From NCBI RefSeq assembly GCF_900096995.1, contig NZ_OANT01000004.1:1-64000 (forward strand): a stretch of 64,000 nucleotides of DNA, given 5' to 3'. Under the pieces are notes generated by a model that saw only the letters and a program-made list of their open reading frames with translations, did no database searches and had not been told where the DNA came from. The translations under genes were made by a program, and so were the position numbers. The first letter of the stretch is position 1. Every line of letters begins with the position of its first letter. Of the stretch, positions 15,633 through 23,381 are shown piece after piece. Origin of the DNA: Acinetobacter puyangensis. Its GTDB lineage: Bacteria > Pseudomonadota > Gammaproteobacteria > Pseudomonadales > Moraxellaceae.

Positions 15633-17504
15633 TTATGGATTCTTTTTTACTTTTTTCTTAAAACGGTTGGGTCTAAGTTGGTGTGCTAGCATCGCAGGTA
15701 CAGGTAATGCTTCGCCAAACATTTGACTGACAATTATTTCACTACATAATGGTGCAAATAGAAAACCTTTGGAACCAAGTCCGGCCAGACAATACAGATT
15801 TTTAGTATTTTCATTGATTTGTCCGACCAGTGGGAAATAATCTGGTGTTTGTGCTCTTAGTGAAGCACGTCCTTGCCATTGATCAATCGGGGCGAGCTGC
15901 TGTACCAAATCAGGCAAGGCGTGTTGCATCAACTGTAAATTATGCTGATGATCATCAAGGCGAATATCGGTTGAATCATGCTGTGGTAGGAAAGAAGCAC
16001 CGAAGACAAGTTGATCGGAACTTAATGGCAGCGCATAGCCACCATAACTAAAGCCTGTTTGCATCTGCTCAGTGGTAAAAGGCGTTTTGACTTTACACCA
16101 TGATACCTGGCCTCGAATAGGTTTAAGTTGGGCTAGTTCGGGAAATAGGTGATTGACTGCAAGTGCATTACAGGCAATGACATGGGTGGCATCATAATGC
16201 TGCTGGTTTTGGTCTGTTAAACGATAACCATGCGTCGTAGTTTTAATGTGTTGAATGTCAGCCTGTTTCCATTCAATCAATGGATGTGTCAGTACCTGTT
16301 CGGCAAACTGATGGGGAGAAAGCGTTCCGGCACAATGTAATAAACTGGCGGGTAATGGTGATTGTGTGATGTTTTGCCAAGATAAAATATCTTGTGGATA
16401 CTGCTGTGTGAGCGCTTGTAGCTGTTGTATATTTTTGTCTTGTAATTGATAAATTTGTAGGGCCTGAAATGCAGAAAATTGTTGATAAAAATTAAGTGCA
16501 TATTGCCAGCTAACGGTCATTAAATGGGTTGCGACCTGCTCAATTGGGCAAAGTTTTGGATTGAGTAGTGCACGTGGATTGCCAGAACCACCAGATAAAG
16601 GCTGTTCTTTTTCAAATAGTGTGACTTTTACACCACGCTGTGCCAATGTCCATGCGCAGTTGAGTCCTGCAATTCCTGCACCGATAATACTGACATGCTG
16701 TGGTGGTGCAATCTCGGGTATTGCGATTGTATTCGTTAACTGGTTTTGTTCATCTTCATCGTTCTGATTTTGCCAAATCGCTTTTAGCATTTCTCTTTTA
16801 TGACCGAAACCTTTGGGACGACGAATTGTTACGCCGTAGCTTCGTAAGCCACGTTTTAATACACCGGCCACACTAAATGAGGCAAAGCTGGTGCCAAAAG
16901 CTGAAAGCCGCATGATATGACTAAAAATCTGCTCTTGCCAAAGTTCCGGATTGCAGGAAGGGGCAAAGCCATCCAAAAACCATGCATTCACCGGTCGTGT
17001 TGACTGGATCAAAGGAAAAGTCTGTGCTGCATCGCCGAGCCATAAATCGATAGAAATACGTTCTTGCGGGAATGACAGTCGATGACAGCCTGCCAGTGGT
17101 AAAGGATATTGGGCAATCAATTGATCTGCCAATGGTTTGAGTTCGGTCCACACACCTAGGGCACGTTTTAAATCCGTCAATGAAAGCGGATATTTTTCAA
17201 CGCTAATGAAATGTAAATGGCTACGATTCGCTGGTCGAACCTGCTGCCAGAGTTGCCACAGTGCCAGAAAGTTCAGACCTGTACCAAAACCGGTTTCACC
17301 GATTGCAAAATATTGTTGATCTTGCAGTTTTGCCAGACGTTCGGTTAAATCATTACCATTTAAAAATACATGCCGGGTTTCCAGTAAGCCGTTGGCCTTG
17401 GAAAAATAGACATCACCAAACTGCCGCGATAGGGGAATATCCACCCCATCAATCTGTTGCCAGTCCAGTTCGGCAGTATGTATGGCCGGAAATTTTTCAG
17501 TCAT
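15633..17504 (-). CDS. mnmC: bifunctional tRNA 5-methylaminomethyl-2-thiouridine biosynthesis protein MnmC
   Basis: 623 residues, two domains. The N-terminal half is the SAM methyltransferase (IGETGFGTGLNFLALWQLW near 69; WFLDGFAPSCNPELW near 175-190). The C-terminal half is the FAD-dependent oxidoreductase (IIGAGIAGLNCAWTLAQRG near 274; GGSGNPRALLNPKL; LAGLGSKGFLFAPL near the end). It converts cmnm5(s2)U34 to mnm5(s2)U34 in tRNA. The normal length of about 620-670 residues supports an intact gene. Last gene of a tight minus-strand operon with yciB, yciI and a coiled-coil membrane protein. No clear terminator follows. Confidence 0.94.
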   Translation of the reverse strand: MTEKFPAIHTAELDWQQIDGVDIPLSRQFGDVYFSKANGLLETRHVFLNGNDLTERLAKLQDQQYFAIGETGFGTGLNFLALWQLWQQVRPANRSHLHFISVEKYPLSLTDLKRALGVWTELKPLADQLIAQYPLPLAGCHRLSFPQERISIDLWLGDAAQTFPLIQSTRPVNAWFLDGFAPSCNPELWQEQIFSHIMRLSAFGTSFASFSVAGVLKRGLRSYGVTIRRPKGFGHKREMLKAIWQNQNDEDEQNQLTNTIAIPEIAPPQHVSIIGAGIAGLNCAWTLAQRGVKVTLFEKEQPLSGGSGNPRALLNPKLCPIEQVATHLMTVSWQYALNFYQQFSAFQALQIYQLQDKNIQQLQALTQQYPQDILSWQNITQSPLPASLLHCAGTLSPHQFAEQVLTHPLIEWKQADIQHIKTTTHGYRLTDQNQQHYDATHVIACNALAVNHLFPELAQLKPIRGQVSWCKVKTPFTTEQMQTGFSYGGYALPLSSDQLVFGASFLPQHDSTDIRLDDHQHNLQLMQHALPDLVQQLAPIDQWQGRASLRAQTPDYFPLVGQINENTKNLYCLAGLGSKGFLFAPLCSEIIVSQMFGEALPVPAMLAHQLRPNRFKKKVKKNP

Positions 17505-17531
17505 GATGTGGCACGTATAGGCAGGAGTTTG

Positions 17532-17993
17532 TTACCACTGTCTGCGACGACGGGTATATAAAATGCTGTAAATCACAATCCCTGCCAAGATACCAATACC
17601 AAAAGTGACGGCGCCATAGATAAACATCTGGGCGCTACGTTCACTTTGTAGGACTTGTACCTGAACACTGAGATTATCGTTTTTAAGCTGTAACTCCTGA
17701 TTCTGTGCCAAAGCTTTTTGATTGGCTTGTTCTAGCAGTTCCAGACGCTTTTGTTGCTGTGCCAGTTCAAGTTTATGCTTTTGTTGCACTTCCCCCAGCG
17801 TTGACGCGTTTGTAGGTGTTGTACCTGAATTCGCCTGACGTAACGGGGCGGAGGCAGAAGGCGAGGTTTTGGCCGTCACAGTGGAATTTGGTTTTGCTGC
17901 GGTAGTGGCCGAGGTGGCAGGTTCAGTGACCGCCCAGCTTGTAGCGGTCATCACACAACACAGCAAAGGGATTAATGCGTAACGCTTTAACAT
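17532..17993 (-). CDS. periplasmic coiled-coil protein with C-terminal membrane anchor
   Basis: 153 residues. Signal peptide MLKRYALIPLLCCVMTATSWA; a Ser/Thr/Ala/Pro-rich linker (about 22-65); a Gln/Leu/Glu-rich coiled coil (about 68-118, QQKHKLELAQQQKRLELLEQ); one transmembrane helix (FIYGAVTFGIGILAGIVIYSI); and a basic tail RRRRQW. The layout recalls the C-terminal part of YgiM/TIGR04211 proteins without the SH3 domain. Function unknown. It is three bases from yciI and 27 from mnmC, so it is co-transcribed with them. Confidence 0.75.
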   Translation of the reverse strand: MLKRYALIPLLCCVMTATSWAVTEPATSATTAAKPNSTVTAKTSPSASAPLRQANSGTTPTNASTLGEVQQKHKLELAQQQKRLELLEQANQKALAQNQELQLKNDNLSVQVQVLQSERSAQMFIYGAVTFGIGILAGIVIYSILYTRRRRQW

Positions 17994-17996
17994 GCG

Positions 17997-18302
17997 TTAT
18001 TCATCCTTTGGAAAAACTTTAATAAACGGTTTGACATCAACATTTTTATACACGCCTGCATGCACATAAGGCTCATCTGCCAGCCATTGATCCAGCGCAT
18101 CACGTGAGTCAAAATCGACAATAATTACACTACCATAAAAACCTTTGCTGGTATCATCCGCATCTTTGGGCATGGGGCCTGCAACAATTAATCGGCCCTG
18201 TGCCTTTAATACGTCCAAACGCTTTAAGTGCTGTGGTCGCGCTTCCAAACGTTTGTCTAAAACATTGTCATTGTCGGTACACTGCACAACAAATAATGGC
18301 AT
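17997..18302 (-). CDS. yciI: YciI family protein
   Basis: 101 residues. The family pattern is visible: PLFVVQCTDNDNVLDKRLEARPQHLKRLDVLKAQGRLIVAGPMP, with the conserved His at H25 and Asp (SRDALDQWLADEPYVHAGVY). It has the dimeric ferredoxin-like fold of YciI/YCII proteins. The biochemical role is unsettled. It follows yciB by 11 bases, matching a gene order seen in other proteobacteria. Confidence 0.9.
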   Translation of the reverse strand: MPLFVVQCTDNDNVLDKRLEARPQHLKRLDVLKAQGRLIVAGPMPKDADDTSKGFYGSVIIVDFDSRDALDQWLADEPYVHAGVYKNVDVKPFIKVFPKDE

Positions 18303-18313
18303 AGCAAGCTCTC

Positions 18314-18925
18314 TTATTCTGGAGATTTAAAGTGTTTGCGGACACAAAAAAACATGATCGCAATATAGCTGAGGGTAAATATAATATCACCAAATGCCGT
18401 GAACTCGCCCCAGTATTTTCCGTCCATATACACAAAGCCAAAGAAGCCATGCAAAGCGGCCAGAATAAAGAATTGTATGCACCAGATCCAGTTTAGGCGA
18501 ATCCAGCCTTTATCATCGAATTGAAGAATTGATTCAAACAATTTCTTGATGATGGGTTGCTTGTCTTTGGTGAAGTAGGGGGTTAACAGGAATGCAATAC
18601 CAATCCCTGCATTGATGATAATGGCTTTGAGTTTGATATAAGTCACATCACTTAAGGCAAGCGTAATGCCACCAAACACCAGTGACATGATGATGATAAA
18701 CCATTGGGTTTTTTCCAGATGGAATTTCTGAAAAATAAATAAACAGCCATACACAATTAATGTGGCGATCAATAATGCGCTGGTGGCGACTAAAATATGG
18801 TTTTGATCAGCATTGCCTGCGCTGCCTACCAGTTCTAATAATGGGTGATGATTGTCTTTTGGATCAGTCGTTTTATAAAAATAAAAGAAGATAATCAGTG
18901 GTAGGTAATCTAGCAGTGCTTTCAT
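18314..18925 (-). CDS. yciB: YciB/IspZ inner membrane protein (septation protein A)
   Basis: 203 residues from MKALLDYLPLIIFFYFYK, the conserved family start; an extension to 18967 is rejected because it would run into the divergent rnm promoter. About five membrane segments; the HKPIGI-like segment is replaced by TKDKQPIIKKLFE, and WIRLNWIWCIQFFILAALHGFFGFVY is family-typical. It acts in the inner membrane and is linked to cell-envelope synthesis and septation. First gene of the yciB-yciI-coiled-coil-mnmC unit. Confidence 0.9.
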   Translation of the reverse strand: MKALLDYLPLIIFFYFYKTTDPKDNHHPLLELVGSAGNADQNHILVATSALLIATLIVYGCLFIFQKFHLEKTQWFIIIMSLVFGGITLALSDVTYIKLKAIIINAGIGIAFLLTPYFTKDKQPIIKKLFESILQFDDKGWIRLNWIWCIQFFILAALHGFFGFVYMDGKYWGEFTAFGDIIFTLSYIAIMFFCVRKHFKSPE

Positions 18926-18970
18926 GTTACAGTAGCGTGATGAGTTTGGTGGGATAGCATAATACAAAGC

Positions 18971-19825
18971 ATGATCGGTGTCGATTTACATATGCATAGC
19001 AATTTTTCTGATGGTGAGCTATCACCAATAGAATTGATTGAACTTGCGAGAGAAAAACAACTGCTGACGCTAGCATTGACCGATCACGATACGATAGACG
19101 GGAATGTTCTGGCTGCACAGCATGCTGCATTGCATGGTATTCAATTCATTCAAGGGGTTGAAATCTCAAGCTTTTGGCATCGACCCAGTATTAAAAAGAC
19201 TCATGCTGTACATATCGTCGCTTTAAATATGCAAAACCTTGAACCGATGCAGCAACTTTTACTCAAACAAAAGCAGCATCGTGCCAAACGTGCGCTATTG
19301 ATTTGTGAAAAATTGCAACAGATCCTCAAAACCGACTTTTTACCTGAAATTCGTGAGCTGGTCGATGGACATGATGAGCGTATTACGCGTAGCCATATTG
19401 CAAAAGTCCTTTTAAAACGTAACGTGGTCACTCGCGCGCAACAGGCATTTGATCGTTTTCTCAAAGAAGGAAAAGCGGCTTATGTGCCATTTCTGGGCGT
19501 GGAAATGGCAGATGCCATTGATATTATTCATCAAAGTCAGGGCTTTGCTGTGTTGGCACATCCGACCAAATACGATCTGTCTGCTACCAATATCCGCTAT
19601 ATGATTGAGCAATTCGCCGCTGCAGGTGGTGATGCCATTGAATTGCCACCTGCCAATACACCGTTATCGACGCGTCAAATGCTGGATCGAATGGTGGAGC
19701 AATATCAGCTTAAAGTGTCGATTGGCAGTGATTTTCATGGTGCACATATGCCATGGTTAAGTTTGGGCCATGTGCCAAAACTGAAAGATGGGCAACAGGG
19801 GATTTGGGAGTTTTTTAAGCTGTAG
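18971..19825 (+). CDS. rnm: PHP-domain 5'-3' exoribonuclease RNase AM (YciV/TrpH)
   Basis: 284 residues. PHP metal-site motifs in order: HMHSNFSDGE near 7-16, TDHDT near 40, a Glu in GVEIS near 64, RSH in ITRSHIAKV, AHPTKYD near 195 and SDFHG near 255. Family members trim 5' ends of rRNA/RNA fragments and hydrolyse 3',5'-bisphosphonucleotides. Start codons of rnm and divergent yciB are only 45 bases apart, so the promoters overlap. Confidence 0.9.
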   Translation: MIGVDLHMHSNFSDGELSPIELIELAREKQLLTLALTDHDTIDGNVLAAQHAALHGIQFIQGVEISSFWHRPSIKKTHAVHIVALNMQNLEPMQQLLLKQKQHRAKRALLICEKLQQILKTDFLPEIRELVDGHDERITRSHIAKVLLKRNVVTRAQQAFDRFLKEGKAAYVPFLGVEMADAIDIIHQSQGFAVLAHPTKYDLSATNIRYMIEQFAAAGGDAIELPPANTPLSTRQMLDRMVEQYQLKVSIGSDFHGAHMPWLSLGHVPKLKDGQQGIWEFFKL

Positions 19826-19907
19826 ATATTTATGCGGAAAATATTTTCAAGTAAATTACCAATAATTATGAAATAATATAACGTTTCATTTATTCTAAAT
19901 TTTGATT

Positions 19908-21056
19908 ATGCCGATTGAAAAAACCACCTCCCGCCTACAAATGATTGACGCTTTGCGTGGATTGGTCATTATTTTTATGATGCTTGATCATGTGCGTGAA
20001 ACTTTTTATCTACATCATCAAGTGTCTGATCCGGTTGATATTGCCCATACCGAACCCGCATTGTTCTGGAGTCGTACACTGGCACATTTATGTGCACCGA
20101 TTTTCGTATTATTGACTGGTTTATCTGCTTATCTTTACCAGCAGAAGCGACAGGACCTTAAACAAACCCGTGAGTTTTTGTTAAAACGTGGTTTATTTTT
20201 AATTGCATTAGAGCTTACGCTGGTCAATTTTGCATGGACCGCACAATTTCCCCCTCAGGTCATTTATTTACAAGTGATCTGGGCCATTGGGTTGAGTATG
20301 ATGGCTTTGGCATATTTGATCGGTTTACCTTTACGTATCCAGCTTGCTTTGTCTTTATTGATTATTTTTGGGCATAATCTGCTGGATCAGATCACCTTTT
20401 CACAACCATTTTTACAGAACATCTGGCATGTGCTGCATCAACGGGGCTGGATTGAGTTTGGGGAGATCTTAAAAGTTCGCACGTCTTATCCTGTATTGCC
20501 GTGGATTGGTGTGATTCTATTCGGTTATGTGTTGGGGCATTTGTTTAATCAAAAGATTTTACCTGCCAAACGCAATCAATATTTGATCATGATTGGTTTG
20601 GGAAGTATCGCTTTATTCTTTATGTTGAGGTTGCTGAATTTTTATGGTGATCAGCCTTGGGTAGAGATGGGCACATGGCAACTGACTTTGATGAGCTTTT
20701 TTAATTTAACCAAATATCCGCCCTCATTGTTGTTCCTGTTATGGAATGTTGGGCTGGGCATATTGATTTTGGTGGCGTTTGATCGCTATTCCAAATTAAA
20801 AATCATGCAACCGCTGGTCGTGTTTGGTTCTGTGCCGATGTTCTTTTATCTGCTACATTTGTACGTCTTAAAAATTCTCTATGTGATCTGCGTAATGTGG
20901 TTTGGTTATAATTATGGTGAGTATTTTGGCGTTTCTTCTGTGGCCATGTTATGGATTTTAACCGCAATATTTTGTGTCTTGTTATATCCTGTGGTGAAAG
21001 CTTTTTCACACTATAAGCATAGTCACCCAAATATTAAAATTTTAAAATATTTTTAA
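19908..21056 (+). CDS. DUF1624/HGSNAT-like multipass membrane protein
   Basis: 382 residues from the ATG at 19908 (an upstream TTG at 19902 is less likely). It opens with MIDALRGLVIIFMMLDHVRE, the signature of the DUF1624/heparan-alpha-glucosaminide acetyltransferase-like family, with a likely catalytic His in LDHVRE and about ten hydrophobic helices. Such proteins may move acyl groups across the membrane; no substrate is known for this branch. Single-gene unit ending before the TIR element and a terminator. Confidence 0.8.
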   Translation: MPIEKTTSRLQMIDALRGLVIIFMMLDHVRETFYLHHQVSDPVDIAHTEPALFWSRTLAHLCAPIFVLLTGLSAYLYQQKRQDLKQTREFLLKRGLFLIALELTLVNFAWTAQFPPQVIYLQVIWAIGLSMMALAYLIGLPLRIQLALSLLIIFGHNLLDQITFSQPFLQNIWHVLHQRGWIEFGEILKVRTSYPVLPWIGVILFGYVLGHLFNQKILPAKRNQYLIMIGLGSIALFFMLRLLNFYGDQPWVEMGTWQLTLMSFFNLTKYPPSLLFLLWNVGLGILILVAFDRYSKLKIMQPLVVFGSVPMFFYLLHLYVLKILYVICVMWFGYNYGEYFGVSSVAMLWILTAIFCVLLYPVVKAFSHYKHSHPNIKILKYF

Positions 21057-21071
21057 TTCATATCATAAAGT

Positions 21072-21231
21072 AGGGCTGTCAAGTTCTTTAAAATCTAATT
21101 CGTCATGCCGGACTTGATCCGGCATCCAGTACGGTATATGCAAGGAAAACGGTTATGGACGCTCTGGATTTCTGAGATGTGACTAAAACATCGCAAGGCA
21201 AGAATGACTGTACCTTAAACTTGACAGCCCT
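21072..21231. mobile_element. MITE-like element with 14-bp terminal inverted repeats
   Basis: 160 bases with perfect ends AGGGCTGTCAAGTT (21072-21085) and AACTTGACAGCCCT (21218-21231). Inside are two further inverted repeats: ATGCCGGA/TCCGGCAT at 21105-21125 and ATCCAG/CTGGAT at 21124-21169. It has no ORF. The internal GTCATGCCGGACTTGATCC block resembles intergenic palindromic repeats scattered in many proteobacterial genomes. No clear target-site duplication is visible. Confidence 0.65.
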
Positions 21232-21237
21232 GATATT

Positions 21238-21270
21238 ATAAAGGGCAATCAATTGAATTGCCCTTTATTG
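21238..21270. terminator. bidirectional terminator
   Basis: 10-bp stem AAAGGGCAAT / ATTGCCCTTT with a 7-base loop and T-rich flanks on both strands, between the convergent DUF1624 and acyl-CoA dehydrogenase genes. Confidence 0.85.
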
Positions 21271-21288
21271 TTTCTACCTTAGCGGTTA

Positions 21289-23112
21289 TTAATAGTCAAA
21301 ACTAAAATGTTCTGCTTTTAAACTGGTGATGCCACGAGATGGATTCACCATGGCTTCGGCATGACCTTGAGTACGAGGCAATAACCGTTCAAAGTAGAAA
21401 TCTGCCACTTTGATTTTTGCCTTATAGAAATCGACTTCTTCCTTACCATCGCCTTTTTCCAGTTTTTCTGAAGCAACGGCAGCTTGTTGCGCCCAGAAAT
21501 ATGCCATCATGGCATAGCCTGAGAACATCAGATAATCCACCGATGCACTAGATACGATGTCACGGTCCTTACGCGCAGTGAGCATGATACGTAAGGTTAG
21601 GGTATTCCACTGTGCACAGATTTTGGTTAGATCCCAGACAAAACGGCGCATATATTTATTACGGGCATGACGACCACAGAATTTCAGGATTTCGGCAGTG
21701 TATTCACGTACTACTTTACCTTTGGAAGACAGTAATACTTTACGTCCTAATAAATCCAGTGCCTGTACGCCGGTTGTACCTTCATATAGTGTAGCAATAC
21801 GTGCGTCACGTGCGATTTGTTCCATGCCCCATTCTTTGATATAACCATGTCCACCAAAAACTTGCATACCATTATTTGCAGATTCCAGACCCAGTTCAGT
21901 TAGAAAGCCTTTAAGAATTGGGGTATAGAAACCAAGTTTGTCATCATAGGCTTCAAATGCAGCATTATCGCCATTGAGTAAGGCATCTGTCATTTTGTCT
22001 GCCAGTTGTGCGGCATGATAGATCATGGCACGACCACCTTCGGCCACGGCTTTTTGTGTTAACAATAAGCGGCGCACATCGGCATGATGAATGATCGCAT
22101 CGGCTACTTTATCTGGATCTTTTTTACCGGACAGGGCACGCATAGACATACGTTCCTTGGCATAAGGCAAAGCCCCTTGGAAGGATAATTCAGCATGGGC
22201 AATACCCTGTACCGCTGTACCAATCCGTGCAGTATTCATAAAGGTGAACATGGCATGTAAGCCTTTGTTTGGTTCACCAATCAGATAGCCGGTTGCTTCT
22301 TCAAAGTTAAGTACCGCAGTTGCAGAGGCACGGATCCCCATCTTGTGTTCGATTGAACCACAGAATACAGGGTTACGATCACCAATCGTACCATCTTCAT
22401 GCGCAATAAATTTGGGTACAATAAATAACGAAATCCCACGTGTACCGGCAGGTGCATCCGGCAGACGAGCCAGCACGATATGAATGATGTTTTCGGTTAA
22501 ATCATGCTCACCGGCAGAAATAAAGATTTTTGTGCCTGAGATTTTGTAGGTGCCATCGGCTTGTGGTTCGGCTTTACTTTTGACCTGTCCTAGATCGGTA
22601 CCACATTGCGGTTCGGTTAAACACATGGTACCAGACCAACTGCCTTCAACCAGTTTTGGCATATAGGTCTGTTTTTGCTCATCGGTACCGAATTGCAAGA
22701 TGGTATTCATACACCCCATGGACAAACCGGGATACATGGTAAATGACCAGTTGGCAGTCCCCATCATTTCTGATTTGATCAGATTGAGTGACATTGGCAA
22801 ACCTTGACCACCAAACTCGACTGGGTAAGACAGGCCTTGCCAACCACTTTGGACAAAAATGTCATATGCTTCTTTAAAGCCTTTAGGCGTGGTGACATTG
22901 TTGTCTTGCCAATGACAGCCTTCAGCATCACCTGACTGATTTAATGGTGCAATTACATTTTCACAGAAATCTGCTGCACCTTCGAGGATCATATCAATGG
23001 TATCGGCGTCGGCAAGATCACCATTGGAGAGTGTTTGATAATGTGTGGTGTAATCTAAAACTTCGTTCATCAAGAAACGAATATCACGCAAAGGGGCTTT
23101 ATATGTTGGCAT
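21289..23112 (-). CDS. acyl-CoA dehydrogenase (long form with C-terminal extension)
   Basis: 607 residues, longer than the ~380 of simple acyl-CoA dehydrogenases and matching the DmdC-like group with an extra C-terminal domain. Visible motifs: MCLTEPQCGTDLGQVKSKA (FAD/acyl site near 160), KIFISAGEHDL near 195, EHKMGIRASATA near 265, NNGMQVFGGHGYIKEWGMEQIARDARIATLYEGTTGVQA (380-425) with the catalytic Glu in YEGT. It oxidises an acyl-CoA to the enoyl-CoA and passes electrons to ETF. The substrate is unknown; the group covers medium/long chains and methylmercaptopropionyl-CoA. Single gene with its own upstream region. Confidence 0.9.
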   Translation of the reverse strand: MPTYKAPLRDIRFLMNEVLDYTTHYQTLSNGDLADADTIDMILEGAADFCENVIAPLNQSGDAEGCHWQDNNVTTPKGFKEAYDIFVQSGWQGLSYPVEFGGQGLPMSLNLIKSEMMGTANWSFTMYPGLSMGCMNTILQFGTDEQKQTYMPKLVEGSWSGTMCLTEPQCGTDLGQVKSKAEPQADGTYKISGTKIFISAGEHDLTENIIHIVLARLPDAPAGTRGISLFIVPKFIAHEDGTIGDRNPVFCGSIEHKMGIRASATAVLNFEEATGYLIGEPNKGLHAMFTFMNTARIGTAVQGIAHAELSFQGALPYAKERMSMRALSGKKDPDKVADAIIHHADVRRLLLTQKAVAEGGRAMIYHAAQLADKMTDALLNGDNAAFEAYDDKLGFYTPILKGFLTELGLESANNGMQVFGGHGYIKEWGMEQIARDARIATLYEGTTGVQALDLLGRKVLLSSKGKVVREYTAEILKFCGRHARNKYMRRFVWDLTKICAQWNTLTLRIMLTARKDRDIVSSASVDYLMFSGYAMMAYFWAQQAAVASEKLEKGDGKEEVDFYKAKIKVADFYFERLLPRTQGHAEAMVNPSRGITSLKAEHFSFDY

Positions 23113-23272
23113 AGCGTTTTCCCGTATTAGTCATAATTCGATAGCAGAATTAATCATTTCATTATTCATATTTGGCACATAATGACATTGATTGATTGTT
23201 ACTAAAAAAATGTCAGAAATGCGAATTTGCCATGCGAAAAATAAATTGATTCATATAGAATACCTAGGTTAT

Positions 23273-23302
23273 TTGACATTTTTCGTATGACGAAAAGATA
23301 AT
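23273..23302 (+). promoter_or_regulatory. sigma-70-like promoter with palindromic spacer
   Basis: A perfect -35 TTGACA at 23273-23278, an 18-base spacer and a -10 GATAAT at 23297-23302. The spacer itself is the inverted repeat TTTTCGT-ATG-ACGAAAA (23280-23296), a natural place for a repressor to block polymerase. It lies 80 bases before the lipoprotein start at 23382. Confidence 0.65.
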
Positions 23303-23381
23303 TTTATAAGTTTGCTTAAAGGAATAATTGAACATTGATGTAATGAATATTCAAGACGTCCTCATCATAAGAGTATTGGTA

